Origin: Methylorubrum aminovorans
GTDB lineage: Bacteria; Pseudomonadota; Alphaproteobacteria; Rhizobiales; Beijerinckiaceae
Reading direction: 5' to 3'
DNA: 64,000 nt
Assembly (NCBI RefSeq): GCF_022179725.1
Contig: NZ_BPRC01000014.1
Coordinates: 1 to 64,000 of the forward strand
The translations under genes and the position numbers were made by a program. Shown here one piece after another: positions 19,087-28,111 of this stretch. The notes beneath the pieces were generated by a model. The model was not told the origin of the DNA, ran no database searches, and saw only the letters and a list, made by a program, of their open reading frames with translations. Within the stretch, counting starts at the first letter, position 1, and each line of letters begins with the position of its first letter.

Positions 19087-20154
19087 ATGGCACATCCTCT
19101 CTTCTCATGGGCGCTGCCCACGGCAGCCTATCTGAGCGCGGCGCTGATCCTCGCCTCCTCCGCCCCGTTCGTATCGCTCGGTCTGCCGCCCCGACAGGCT
19201 GTCGTGGTGCCGCCTGCGGCGGAACCGGTGCCGGAGGCTCTTGCGGAAGCGGCGGTCGAAATTGTTGCCCAGGCGCCGGTCGAGGAACCGCTTCAGGTGC
19301 CGACCGCGACGCAGGCATCCGCGCCGGAAGCCGCAGAGTCACAGGACGTCGCACTCGCCGAATGGGCGCCGCAAACCCTGTCCGCACCTATCGACGCCCG
19401 CTTCGGGATGGCGGCGCTGTTCTGGCTTCCGGACCCTCCGCAGGAGGCGGCCGTCGCCCAGCTCGTGCCCCTCCCCGTGCGGCGCCCGCCCGAGCTGACG
19501 AGTCTCGGTGCGGCGGCGGCCCTGCGCCGGGCGGAGCGGCTCGCCGCGCGCCGGTCCACCGTGGCGGTCGCGCCGGCCGAGGTGGAGGACACCCGCACCT
19601 TCTTCGAGCGGCTGCTCGGCGTCGAGCGACCCGCCGCCCCTGCGCCGGCCCTCGCCTACGCCGCCCTGGAGAACGGCGCGGCCGAGTCGGCTGCCCGCCG
19701 TCCGCTCACGGCACCGGCCCCGGTCACGCCGCCGACTGGCGACGGCGGCATCGCGGTCTACGACATCAGCGCCCAGAGCGTGGTGCTGCCGAACGGCGAG
19801 CAGCTGGAGGCCCACTCCGGCCTCGGCGAGAGCATGGACGACCCGCGCTTCGTCCACCTCAAGATGCGTGGGCCGACGCCGCCGGGCACCTACGACCTGA
19901 CCGAGCGCGAGGCGCCGTTCCATGGCGTGCGGGCGCTCCGTCTCACGCCGGTCGGCGGCAGCGAGGCGATCTACGGCCGCGTCGGCCTGCTGACCCACAC
20001 CTACCTGCTCGGACCCAACGGCGCCTCGAACGGCTGCATCTCGTTCAAGGATTACGACAAGTTCCTGCAGGCTTACCTGCGCGGCGAGATCCGTCGCGTC
20101 GTCGTCGTTGCGGGCCGCGGCCGTGACCCGAACGCGGTGGTTGCCTCACGCTGA
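19087..20154 (+). CDS. DUF2778 protein (L,D-transpeptidase-like fold), membrane-anchored, copy 1
   Basis: A 355-residue protein: an N-terminal membrane anchor or signal (SWALPTAAYLSAALILASSA), a 200-residue Pro/Ala-rich linker, then the DUF2778 domain (about 220-350) with VYDISAQSVVLPNGEQLEAH, the His in THTYLLG and the SNGCISFKDY active-site-like block (Cys). DUF2778 is related to L,D-transpeptidases and is found in T6SS Tlde1 toxins, but alphaproteobacterial versions like this are chromosomal, anchored, and without a T6SS context. It likely acts on periplasmic peptidoglycan. A paralogue of the same layout is encoded at 30942. Confidence 0.8.
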   Translation: MAHPLFSWALPTAAYLSAALILASSAPFVSLGLPPRQAVVVPPAAEPVPEALAEAAVEIVAQAPVEEPLQVPTATQASAPEAAESQDVALAEWAPQTLSAPIDARFGMAALFWLPDPPQEAAVAQLVPLPVRRPPELTSLGAAAALRRAERLAARRSTVAVAPAEVEDTRTFFERLLGVERPAAPAPALAYAALENGAAESAARRPLTAPAPVTPPTGDGGIAVYDISAQSVVLPNGEQLEAHSGLGESMDDPRFVHLKMRGPTPPGTYDLTEREAPFHGVRALRLTPVGGSEAIYGRVGLLTHTYLLGPNGASNGCISFKDYDKFLQAYLRGEIRRVVVVAGRGRDPNAVVASR

Positions 20155-20336
20155 AAGGGCACCGTATCGCCTCTTCTTTCTTTGGGAGAAAAATACATTC
20201 TCATTACGCTCGATTCTGGCCCGATCTTCGCATAGAGTCCGGCGGGTGATCGGAAACCGTCCCGCGGTTTCGGCACCTCAAGGATGACTTCGCCCGCGCG
20301 CCGGGTGGAGCGGCGTGTGCATTGGAGTCGTGGCGT

Positions 20337-20798
20337 ATGCGTGTGATCCAACGCGTTCTGGGCAGCCGGTCGGAGGCTGGTCTGGCCGAGCGCCTGCATC
20401 ATCTCGAGCATCACGGCGCGGTGGACATCCTGCCGGTGCCGAGCGCCGATATGGCCCGACGCCGCCTCAGGGCGAAAACAATCGCCGGCGAGGAGATCGC
20501 GCTCGCCCTGCCGCGGGATCAGGCCCTGTTCGACGGGGCCGTGCTCGTCCTCGACGATCATCATGCCCTGGTCGCCCGCGTCGGCACCGAGCGCTGGCTT
20601 CGTCTCGTAGCGGCGAACGCCGCTGACGCGCTCGAACTCGGCTACCATGCCGGCAATCTGCACTGGCGGGTCCGCTTCGACGGCGGGGCCCTCCTCGTCG
20701 CCCTGGAGGGGCCGGTGGAGGATTACCTCGTCCGGCTCGGCGCGCTGGTGACGGAGGGCCGCGTCACCCATTCCGTCGATGCGAGCGAGGAGGGCTGA
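20337..20798 (+). CDS. ureE: Urease accessory protein UreE (nickel chaperone)
   Basis: A 153-residue protein starting MRVIQRVLGS. UreE carries nickel to the UreFGD-apourease complex. It has the N-terminal peptide-binding-like domain (to about 75) and the metal-binding C-terminal domain with LGYHAGNLHWRV, which contains the conserved His. The His-rich tail of Klebsiella UreE is absent. It is the first gene of the operon, behind GGAG at about 9 nt. ureF follows 4 bp after its stop, consistent with coupled translation. Confidence 0.92.
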   Translation: MRVIQRVLGSRSEAGLAERLHHLEHHGAVDILPVPSADMARRRLRAKTIAGEEIALALPRDQALFDGAVLVLDDHHALVARVGTERWLRLVAANAADALELGYHAGNLHWRVRFDGGALLVALEGPVEDYLVRLGALVTEGRVTHSVDASEEG

Positions 20799-20802
20799 GC
20801 CG

Positions 20803-21483
20803 TTGCTCGCCGCCCTCACTGCGCTCCAGCAGGCCGACACCGCCTTCCCGAGCGGCAGCTTCGCCTTCTCCAACGGCCTCGAAGGCTTGATCACGGGCGA
20901 TCCCGCCTTTGACGAGGCGGCGCTTGCCCGCACCGTGGCCGCCGCCCTGCGCTTCCGCTGGGCCGGGACCGACCGGGTCGCGCTGATCCTCGCCCATCGC
21001 GCAGGTCCGGCGATCGAGCAGCTGGCAGTGATTGACGCCGCGGTCGAGGCCGCCTCGCTCGCCGAGCCGATGCGGGTCGGCAGCCGCCGTAACGGCGCCT
21101 CGCTGCTCGCTTCGCACGCCCGCCTCGGCACGCCGGGCGCCGCCGATCTGCGCGCGGCCGTGCGCGCAGGGAGGCTCATCGGACATCTTCCCACCATCCA
21201 GGGCGCCCTGTGGCCGGGGCTCGGCCTCGACGAGCGCACGGCGGCCTCCGTCTCCGGCTACCTCTTCGCCAGCGGGCTGACCTCGGCGGCGGTGCGGCTC
21301 GGCGCCATCGGGGCGATCGAGGCGCAGCGGAGCTTGGGTGCCGCGCTGCCGATCATCGCCGAATTGCTGGAAGAGCCCGTGCCAGATTCGACGGGCGAGA
21401 TCGAGCTCACCGGCTTCACCCCGCTGATCGAGATCGCCGCGATGCGCCAGGCCCAGGCCGAGCTGCGCCTGTTCGCGAATTGA
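20803..21483 (+). CDS. ureF: Urease accessory protein UreF
   Basis: About 226 residues if the TTG at 20803 (preceded by GAGGAGGG) is used; an ATG at 20779 overlapping ureE would add 8 residues. An all-helical protein with the family start QQADTAFPSGSFAFSNGLE and the mid-block RVGSRRNGASLL; the C-terminus is FTPLIEIAAMRQAQAELRLF. UreF acts with UreD/H and UreG as the GTPase-regulating part of the nickel-insertion complex. The order ureE-ureF ahead of the structural genes differs from the Klebsiella order DABCEFG. Confidence 0.9.
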   Translation: MLAALTALQQADTAFPSGSFAFSNGLEGLITGDPAFDEAALARTVAAALRFRWAGTDRVALILAHRAGPAIEQLAVIDAAVEAASLAEPMRVGSRRNGASLLASHARLGTPGAADLRAAVRAGRLIGHLPTIQGALWPGLGLDERTAASVSGYLFASGLTSAAVRLGAIGAIEAQRSLGAALPIIAELLEEPVPDSTGEIELTGFTPLIEIAAMRQAQAELRLFAN

Positions 21484-21496
21484 AGGAGCCGAGTTG

Positions 21497-22192
21497 ATGC
21501 TGCTGACGCCGACCGAAATGGAACGGCTCACGATCTTCACCGCCGCCGAACTCGCCCGCAAGCGGCGGGCGCGAGGGCTGAAGCTGAACTACCCGGAAGC
21601 GGTGGCGATCGTCACCGACGAGATTTTGGAGGGCGCCCGCGACGGGCGCTCGGTCGCCGACCTGATCGGCTGGGGCTCGACCATCCTGACCACCGGCGAC
21701 GTGATGCCCGGCGTCGCCTCCATGATGCCGATCCTGCAGGTCGAGTGCGTCTTCCCCGACGGCACCAAGCTCGTCACCGTGCACGAGCCGATCCGTGCGG
21801 CCGAAGGCGCGGAGCCCGACACGCTGGAGCCCGGCGCGATCCTGCCGGCCGAGGGCGAGATCGAACTCGCCGCCGGCCGCCCGCGGGTCACGATCGAGGT
21901 CGTCAACACCGGCGACCGGCCGGTGCAGATCGGCTCGCACTACCACTTCTTCGAGGTCAACCGGGCGCTCGACTTCGACCGCGCCAAGGCGCTCGGTTTC
22001 CGCCTCGACATCCCGGCGGGCACGGCGGTGCGATTCGAGCCGGGCCAGCGCAAGACGGTGACGCTCACCGGGTTCGGCGGCGCGAAGGAGCTCACCGGCC
22101 TCAACAACCTGACGCAGGGCAAGCTCGACTCGGATGCGGCCCGCGCCGAGGCGCTGGAGCGCGCCAAGGCCCGCGGCTTCAAGGGCGCCTGA
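21497..22192 (+). CDS. ureAB: Urease gamma-beta fusion subunit (UreA-UreB)
   Basis: A 231-residue protein. Residues 1-100 match UreA (LTPTEMERLTIFTAAELARK, LNYPEAVAIVTDEILEGARD, VPDGTKLVTVH-type block) and about 105-231 match UreB (PGAILPAEGEIELAAGR, NTGDRPVQIGSHYHFFEVN, LDIPAGTAVRFEPG, VTLTGFGGAKELTGLNN). The subunits are joined by a short linker, as in Helicobacter UreA and some alphaproteobacterial ureases. ATG 21497 has AAGGAG 9 nt upstream; a TTG directly before it is unlikely to be the start. Confidence 0.93.
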   Translation: MLLTPTEMERLTIFTAAELARKRRARGLKLNYPEAVAIVTDEILEGARDGRSVADLIGWGSTILTTGDVMPGVASMMPILQVECVFPDGTKLVTVHEPIRAAEGAEPDTLEPGAILPAEGEIELAAGRPRVTIEVVNTGDRPVQIGSHYHFFEVNRALDFDRAKALGFRLDIPAGTAVRFEPGQRKTVTLTGFGGAKELTGLNNLTQGKLDSDAARAEALERAKARGFKGA

Positions 22193-22207
22193 GGGAGAGG
22201 GGAAAAA

Positions 22208-23920
22208 ATGGTCACGATCCCAAGGCGCGACTACGCCGCCCTCTACGGCCCCACCACCGGCGACGGCGTGCGGCTCGCCGATACCTCGCTCGTCGCGGTG
22301 GTCGAGCACGACCACGCGGTCTACGGCGACGAGTGCCTGCACGGCGGCGGCAAGACGCTGCGCGACGGCATCGGCATGGCGCCCGGCGTCACGGCGGCGC
22401 AAGGCGCGCTCGACTTCCTGCTGTGCAACGTTCTCGTCATCGATCCGGTGCTCGGCATCGTGAAGGGCGATCTCGGCATCAAGGACGGGCGCATCGTCGG
22501 TCTCGGCAAGGCCGGCAACCCGGCGATCATGGACGGGGTCGATCCGCACCTGATCGTGTCGGCCGGCACCACGGTGCGCGACTGCGAGGGACTGATCGCC
22601 ACCCCCGGCGCCATCGACGTGCATGTGCACTTCGATTCCGCGGGCCTGCCCGACCACGCCATTGCCTCGGGCATCACCACGCTGCTCGGCGGCTCGCTTG
22701 GGCCGATCACGGTGGGCATCGATTCCGGCGGGCCGTTCAACACGGGAAAAATGCTTCAGGCGGCGGAAGCCTGGCCGGTTAATTTCGGCTTTCTGGGACG
22801 GGGCAACACCCACAAGCCGGCGGCCTTGAAGGAACAGCTCGAGACCGGCGTGCTCGGCTTAAAAATCCACGAGGATTGGGGAGCGATGCCGGCGGCGATC
22901 GATTCCTGCCTCAGCTTCGCCGACGAGCACGACTTCCAGGTTCAGCTCCACACCGACACGCTCAACGAATCCGGCTTCGTGGAGGACACGCTGGCGGCGA
23001 TCGGCGGGCGCACCATCCACATGTACCACACGGAAGGTGCCGGCGGCGGGCACGCGCCGGACATCATCCGCGTAGCGGGGCTGCCCCACTGCCTGCCCTC
23101 CTCGACGAACCCGACCAACCCCTACACGGTCAACACGTTCGACGAGCACCTCGACATGACGATGGTGTGCCACCATCTCAACCCGGCGCTCCCCGAGGAC
23201 GTGGCCTTTGCCGAGAGCCGCATCCGCGCGCAGACCATCGCGGCCGAGGACGTGCTGCACGACATCGGCGCGATCTCGATGCTCGGCTCCGACAGCCAGG
23301 GCATGGGCCGCATCCACGAGGTGATCTGCCGGACGTGGCAACTGGCCTCCAAGATGAAGGACCAGCGCGGAAGCCTGCCCGAGGAGCGGCCGGGCTTCGG
23401 CGACAACGCCCGGATCAAGCGCTACATCGCCAAATATACGATCAACGCCGCGCGTACCTTCGGCATTCAAGATCACATCGGCTCGCTGGAGCCCGGCAAG
23501 ATGGCCGACATCGTGATCTGGCGCCCGGCCTTCTTCGGCATCAAGCCGGAACTTGTGATCAAGGGCGGCTTCATCGCCTGGGGCGCCATGGGCGACTCTG
23601 CCGCCTCGCTGATGACCTGCGAGCCGATGCTGATGCGCCCGCAATGGGGTGCCTTCGGGCTGGCCAAGCAAGGGCTGTCCGCCTGCTTCGTCCACCCGCT
23701 CGCCATCGAAGGCGGGCTTCGCGAGAGCCTGGGACTGCGAAAGAACCTGCTGCCGGCCCGCGGCACCCGCACGCTCACCAAGGCCGACATGCTCTGGAAC
23801 GACGCCTGCCCGGACATCCGGGTCGATCCGCAGACCTTCGAGGTCTTCGTCGACGGCGAACTCGCCACCTGCGAGCCCGCGACCGTCCTGCCTCTGGCCC
23901 AACGCTACATGCTGCGATGA
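22208..23920 (+). CDS. ureC: Urease alpha subunit UreC, divergent type
   Basis: A 570-residue catalytic subunit; it hydrolyses urea to ammonia and carbamate at a di-nickel centre. All ligands are visible: HVH at 139/141, carbamylated Lys 219 in GLKIHEDW (with His 221), His 248 (LHTDTLNES), His 274 (HTEGAGGGHAPD), Asp 362 (SDSQGMG), and the flap CHHL (Cys 321, His 322). Segments around HVHFDSAGLPDHAIASG, GGSLGPITVGIDSGGPFNTG (about 3 residues shorter than canonical) and 460-500 differ clearly from Klebsiella-type UreC. This suggests the second urease lineage found in some Rhizobiales. The stop overlaps ureG by 4 bp. Confidence 0.93.
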   Translation: MVTIPRRDYAALYGPTTGDGVRLADTSLVAVVEHDHAVYGDECLHGGGKTLRDGIGMAPGVTAAQGALDFLLCNVLVIDPVLGIVKGDLGIKDGRIVGLGKAGNPAIMDGVDPHLIVSAGTTVRDCEGLIATPGAIDVHVHFDSAGLPDHAIASGITTLLGGSLGPITVGIDSGGPFNTGKMLQAAEAWPVNFGFLGRGNTHKPAALKEQLETGVLGLKIHEDWGAMPAAIDSCLSFADEHDFQVQLHTDTLNESGFVEDTLAAIGGRTIHMYHTEGAGGGHAPDIIRVAGLPHCLPSSTNPTNPYTVNTFDEHLDMTMVCHHLNPALPEDVAFAESRIRAQTIAAEDVLHDIGAISMLGSDSQGMGRIHEVICRTWQLASKMKDQRGSLPEERPGFGDNARIKRYIAKYTINAARTFGIQDHIGSLEPGKMADIVIWRPAFFGIKPELVIKGGFIAWGAMGDSAASLMTCEPMLMRPQWGAFGLAKQGLSACFVHPLAIEGGLRESLGLRKNLLPARGTRTLTKADMLWNDACPDIRVDPQTFEVFVDGELATCEPATVLPLAQRYMLR

Positions 23921-24567
23921 CCGTATCCGCCCTCCCCTCCCCTGCCCTGCCCGAGACCGTCACCGCCGCCCGCATCGGCATCGGCGGCCCGGTCGGCTCC
24001 GGCAAGACCGCGCTGATCGAGCGTCTGATCCCGGCGCTTCAGGCGCGCGGCGTCGATCTCGCCGTGGTCACCAACGACCTCGTCACCAAGGAGGATGCCG
24101 AGCGCCTGCGCCGCTCCGGGCTGATCGACCCGGCGCGCGTGGAGGCGGTAGAGGCCGGCGCCTGCCCGCACACCGTGATCCGCGAGGATCCGACCCTCAA
24201 CATCGCCGCGGGCGACGATCTGGAGACGAAGTTTCCGGGGCTCCAGCTCCTGATCTTCGAATCGGGCGGCGACAACCTCGCCTCGACCTTCTCCCTCGAT
24301 CTGGTCGATTGGTGGATCTTCGTCATCGACGTGGCGGGCGGCGACGACATCCCGAGGAAGCGCGGCCCCGGCGTGCTGCGCTGCGACCTCCTCGTCATCA
24401 ACAAGACCGATCTCGCGCCCCATGTCGGCGTCGATCTGCCCGGCATGCTGGCGGAGGCCGCACGCGTCCGGGGTACGAAACCGGTGGCCGCCACCAACGC
24501 CCGCTCCGGCGAGGGCGTCGAGGCGGTGGCCGACGCGATCTGCCGCGCCGTGCTGTTCGCGCCCTGA
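23917..24567 (+). CDS. ureG: Urease accessory GTPase UreG
   Basis: A 216-residue SIMIBI GTPase that drives nickel transfer to urease. P-loop GGPVGSGKT at 23-31; TNDLVTKEDA; the metal-binding CPH motif (83-85, GACPHTVIRED); ESGGDNLASTFS switch II; and the guanine-specificity NKTD. It starts in the ATGA overlap with ureC and ends in a one-base overlap (TGATG) with ureD, so the three genes are tightly coupled. The N-terminus is about 15 residues longer than the minimal family form. Confidence 0.95.
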   Translation: MTVSALPSPALPETVTAARIGIGGPVGSGKTALIERLIPALQARGVDLAVVTNDLVTKEDAERLRRSGLIDPARVEAVEAGACPHTVIREDPTLNIAAGDDLETKFPGLQLLIFESGGDNLASTFSLDLVDWWIFVIDVAGGDDIPRKRGPGVLRCDLLVINKTDLAPHVGVDLPGMLAEAARVRGTKPVAATNARSGEGVEAVADAICRAVLFAP

Positions 24568-25442
24568 TGGCCCTGTCGCTGGACGACGTTTCCGAGGCAC
24601 CCGCCACGACCCACGCTCCGACCGGGCGCAGGGTGCAAGCGGCGCTGGTCTTCGCCCGCGGCGGGGGCACCACCGTGCTCTCGCGGCAGGGCGTGCCCTA
24701 CCCGTTCCACATCACCCGCGCCTTCCGGATGCATCCGGAGAGCCCGGATCTCGCCACGCTCTACCTGCAATCGGCCTCGGGCGGCCTCTACGCCGCCGAC
24801 CACCTTACCCTCGACATCGCGGCGCGCCCCGGCGCGCGGGTCCACGTCACGACGCAGGCTGGCACCGTGGTGCATCGCGGCGGCCCCGAGCCCACGCGCC
24901 AGGAGACGCGGCTGACCATCGCGGCCGATGCCCTCCTCGCGCTCAATCCCGATCCGCTGATCCTGTTTCCCGGCGCGCATCTCGCGGTCTCGACCGAGAT
25001 CACCGCAGAGCCGGGTGCCCGCGCCATCGTCACCGAGAGCGTAGCCTGCCACGATCCGCTCGGCCAGGGGCGGCCGTTCGACCGGCTCGACCTCGGCCTG
25101 ACGATCCGGACGCTCGAGGGCCGCCCGCTGGTGCGGGAGCGCGGCCGGATCGACGGAGCCGCGTTCGCGGGAGCGGCCTCGCCGATGGGGCCTCATCGTG
25201 CCTACGGCACGATGGTCGTGCTCGGCGCCCCCGACGACGCGCGCTTGGCCGGCCTCACCTTGCGGCAGGCAGGCGATGCCGCCGGATGCCTGACCGGCGT
25301 GAGCCCGCTGCCCAACGGGGCCGGCCTCGGCCTGCGCCTGCTCGCGCCGGACGGCGGCGCCCTCTCGGCCGGCATGGATGCGGTGTTCCGGATCGTGTTC
25401 GAGGCCTTGAGCGGGTGCGCGCCCGGCCGGCGCCGAAAGTAG
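24567..25442 (+). CDS. ureD: Urease accessory protein UreD
   Basis: A 291-residue scaffold (UreD/UreH family) that binds apourease and channels nickel from UreG/UreF. The sequence shows family blocks in order: RVQAALVFARGGGTTVLSRQ, GGLYAADHLTLDI, HVTTQAGTVVHRG, LALNPDPLILFPGAHLAVST, and RERGRIDG near residue 190. Its placement last in the operon, after ureG, is unusual compared with the usual leading position. The start overlaps the ureG stop. A 190-bp gap then separates it from urtA. Confidence 0.9.
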   Translation: MALSLDDVSEAPATTHAPTGRRVQAALVFARGGGTTVLSRQGVPYPFHITRAFRMHPESPDLATLYLQSASGGLYAADHLTLDIAARPGARVHVTTQAGTVVHRGGPEPTRQETRLTIAADALLALNPDPLILFPGAHLAVSTEITAEPGARAIVTESVACHDPLGQGRPFDRLDLGLTIRTLEGRPLVRERGRIDGAAFAGAASPMGPHRAYGTMVVLGAPDDARLAGLTLRQAGDAAGCLTGVSPLPNGAGLGLRLLAPDGGALSAGMDAVFRIVFEALSGCAPGRRRK

Positions 25443-25631
25443 AGATGGCTGCGAAACGATCATCCGGGCGGCACATCGCAAGAAATATGGGCAGGCCGCA
25501 CAGCAATTCCCCTTGATACAAATCGGTTTCCTGAGACGAAATACAGGCGGGGGCATTGGTCTTGTCTGGCGGCCACATGGCCGTCATTCGGGCCGATCGA
25601 CTGGATGACGTTCGAAGGATTTCGAGAAGAC

Positions 25632-26873
25632 ATGCGCTCGCGTGACCGAAACGACGCCCACTTCCATCTCCGTCGCCGCCTTCTCCTCGGCCTTGCCGCC
25701 TCGCCGCTGCTGGGTGCCCTGCCGGGGCGCGCCTTCGCGCAGACCGGCGCGGGCGCGCTCGCCGTGACCGACAAGGAGGTGACCGTCGGCATCCTGCACT
25801 CACTCACCGGCACGATGGCGATCTCCGAGACCGGGACGACGCAGGGCGAAAAACTCGCCATCGAGGAGATCAACGCGGCCGGCGGCGTGCTCGGCCGGCA
25901 GATCAAGATCATCCAAGAGGACGGCGCCTCCGACTGGCCGACCTTCGCCGAGAAGGCGCGCAAGCTCGTCGTCAACGACCATTGCGCGGCCGTGTTCGGC
26001 TGCATGACCTCGGCCTCGCGCAAGGCGGTGCTGCCGGTCTTCGAGCAGTATAACGGCCTGCTGTACTATCCGACCTATTACGAGGGCCTGGAGCAGTCCA
26101 AGAACGTGATCTATACCGGCCAGGAGGCGACGCAGCAGACGCTGGCGGGCCTCGATTGGGTCGGCAAGGAGAAGGGTGCCAAATCCTTCTTCCTGGTCGG
26201 CTCGGACTACATCTGGCCACGCACCACCAACAAGATCGCCACCCGGCACATCACCAGCGTGCTGAAGGGCACGGTGGCGGGCGAGGAATACTTCCCGCTC
26301 GGCCACACCCAGTTCAACTCGGTCATCAACAAGATCAAGTTGAAGAAGCCGGACGTGATCTTCTCGACCGTCGTCGGCGGCTCGAACGTAGCGTTCTACA
26401 AGCAGCTCAAGGCGGCCGGCATCGATCTGAAGAAACAGATCCTCGTCACCGTCTCCGTCACCGAGGACGAGGTGGACGGCATCGGCGGCGAGAACATCGC
26501 CGACGCCTATACCTGCATGAAGTACTTCCAGTCATTGAAGAACCCGGCCAACGAGAAATTCGTCGCCGCCTTCAAGAAGCGCTGGGGCGAGAAGACCGTC
26601 ATCGGCGACGCGACCCAGGCGGCTTACTTGAGCCCCTTCCTGTGGAAGGCGGCGGTGGAGAAGGCCGGCAGCTTCGAGATCGACCGGGTGATCGAGGCCT
26701 CGCCCGGCATCGAGATGAAGGATGCGCCGGAGGGCTTCGTGAAGATCCACGAGAACCACCATCTCTGGTCGAAGACCCGTGTGGCGCGGGCGCGCGCGGA
26801 CGGCCAGTTCGACGTGGTCTACGAAAGCCCGGAGCTGATCGAGCCGAACCCCTTCCCGAAGGGGTATCAGTAA
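25632..26873 (+). CDS. urtA: Urea ABC transporter substrate-binding protein UrtA
   Basis: A 413-residue periplasmic binding protein of the Leu/Ile/Val type. The N-terminus (MRSRDRNDAHFHLRRRLLLG) has a Tat-like RRRLLLG motif before a hydrophobic stretch ending at FAQ. The mature protein starts at VTVGILHSLTGTMAISETG, followed by EDGASDWPTFAEKARKL, GCMTSASRKAVLPVFE and NGLLYYPTYYEG, typical of UrtA. ATG 25605 would add 9 residues. It follows the urease operon on the same strand, but urtBCDE are not next to it: a minus-strand gene follows. The permease and ATPase must be elsewhere, or this protein is an orphan binding protein. Confidence 0.9.
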   Translation: MRSRDRNDAHFHLRRRLLLGLAASPLLGALPGRAFAQTGAGALAVTDKEVTVGILHSLTGTMAISETGTTQGEKLAIEEINAAGGVLGRQIKIIQEDGASDWPTFAEKARKLVVNDHCAAVFGCMTSASRKAVLPVFEQYNGLLYYPTYYEGLEQSKNVIYTGQEATQQTLAGLDWVGKEKGAKSFFLVGSDYIWPRTTNKIATRHITSVLKGTVAGEEYFPLGHTQFNSVINKIKLKKPDVIFSTVVGGSNVAFYKQLKAAGIDLKKQILVTVSVTEDEVDGIGGENIADAYTCMKYFQSLKNPANEKFVAAFKKRWGEKTVIGDATQAAYLSPFLWKAAVEKAGSFEIDRVIEASPGIEMKDAPEGFVKIHENHHLWSKTRVARARADGQFDVVYESPELIEPNPFPKGYQ

Positions 26874-26884
26874 CCTCAACCTGT

Positions 26885-26912
26885 CCCCTCTCCCCGCAGG
26901 CGGGGCGAGGGG
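26885..26912. terminator. Hairpin between convergent urtA and an acyltransferase-like gene
   Basis: CCCCTCTCCCCG, a 4-nt loop, CGGGGCGAGGGG: a strong GC stem with one mismatch, just after the urtA stop and before the stop of the opposing gene. There is no T-run, so bidirectional termination is plausible but not certain. Confidence 0.45.
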
Positions 26913-26950
26913 ATGCGCACGCAAAGCGGTCGCTCCCCGGATCTCGGCCT

Positions 26951-28111
26951 TTACAAGTAGCTCAACCCCGGCCACGCGCTGCGCCGCTTCAGCCGCACCA
27001 TCCAGAGACAGGCCGGGTAGAGGGCGAGCGCGAAGGCCGCCGCGATCGGCCAGATCTGCCACGGCGCCCCGGCCTCGATCCGGCCGGAGGGGCCGGCGAG
27101 GTCGAGGGCGGTGAGGCCGTCATAGACGAGGCGCAGGGCCCAGAGATGGGCGAGATAGAAGAACAGCGGCGCCCCGCCGAACACGGCGAGCCAGCGCAGG
27201 CGCCGATCCGGCAGGCGCTCGAACAGCGCGAGCAGCAGGAGGCCGGGGCCGAGGGTGGCGAGCAGGAAATCGGCCGAGGGCGGATACTTGGTGAGATTGA
27301 TGAAGGACAGGGCGCTCGCGATCCCGTCCTTGCCCGCCTGCCAGGGATGCGGGTCGCCGTAACCGTTGAGGCCGCGCAGGATCAGGAACGCCGTCAGGCT
27401 CGCGAGCCCAAGGGTGACGAGGCGTCGGCGGCGCCGGGCTGGGTCGATACCGGATGCGTAGAGTGGCCCGAGCGCGTAGCCCGCCGCGATGACACCGATC
27501 CAGGGCAAGACCGGATAGGAGGTGCGCGCCGCGCCCCAGGGCAGCGGGATCATCCCACGCTGATGCAGCACCGCCCACAGCGCGTAGCCCGGCTGATCGG
27601 GCGCGAGCACGATGCCGTCGAGGGCGTTGTGCCCGAGCATGATCGCCAGCGCGACGCCGATCAGAACCGGGCGCGGCAGCCAGAGCAGGAGGCCAAGCGC
27701 CACCATGCTGAGGCCGATCGCCCAGATCACCTGCAGGTAGAGGATCGGCGGCAGCGGGTTGAGGGTCCAGGCGAGGTTCACGAGCGTCACTTCGAGGACG
27801 ATCAGGAACAGCCCGCGCTTGATCAGAAAGGCGGAGGTCGCCACCCGGCTGCCGTGCTTCTGCCCGTAGAGGCTCGCCGAGAGCCCTGTCAGCAGCAGGA
27901 AGACCGGCGCGCAGAGATGCGAGGCGGCCCGCGTCAGGAACAGGTCCGGCGGCGTCGCCGCGAGGTTGACCGGGTCGCTCACCTGGGCGTGCAGGTAGAA
28001 GAATTCGCGCACATGATCGACGAGCATCAGGAGCATTACGAGCCCACGCAGGGCATCGATGGCGCCGATGCGGCTGCGCGGAACCGGGGCGGCGCCCGAC
28101 GGAGCGACCAT
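26951..28111 (-). CDS. Multi-spanning membrane protein, HGSNAT/DUF1624 acyltransferase-like
   Basis: A 386-residue protein with about 10 membrane helices. The start SRIGAIDALRGLVMLLMLVD followed by HVREFFY is the hallmark of the heparan-alpha-glucosaminide N-acetyltransferase/DUF1624 family, which moves acetyl groups across membranes. Other blocks are HLCAPVFLLLTGLSASL, FLIKRGLFLIVLEVTLV, LGHNALDG and PVLPWIGVIAAGYALG. ATG 28111 shares its first base with the TGA of the upstream TonB receptor gene, so its expression is coupled to a cobalamin-riboswitch-controlled message. A role in vitamin B12 or corrinoid handling is only suggested by context. A fragment of the frame extends upstream but lies inside the receptor gene and is not used. 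Confidence 0.75.
   Translation of the reverse strand: MVAPSGAAPVPRSRIGAIDALRGLVMLLMLVDHVREFFYLHAQVSDPVNLAATPPDLFLTRAASHLCAPVFLLLTGLSASLYGQKHGSRVATSAFLIKRGLFLIVLEVTLVNLAWTLNPLPPILYLQVIWAIGLSMVALGLLLWLPRPVLIGVALAIMLGHNALDGIVLAPDQPGYALWAVLHQRGMIPLPWGAARTSYPVLPWIGVIAAGYALGPLYASGIDPARRRRRLVTLGLASLTAFLILRGLNGYGDPHPWQAGKDGIASALSFINLTKYPPSADFLLATLGPGLLLLALFERLPDRRLRWLAVFGGAPLFFYLAHLWALRLVYDGLTALDLAGPSGRIEAGAPWQIWPIAAAFALALYPACLWMVRLKRRSAWPGLSYL

Noticed and set aside
20155..20336. Possible nickel- or nitrogen-responsive site before ureE
   Set aside because: No NikR palindrome, NtrC site or sigma-54 (GG-N10-GC) promoter could be found with confidence.
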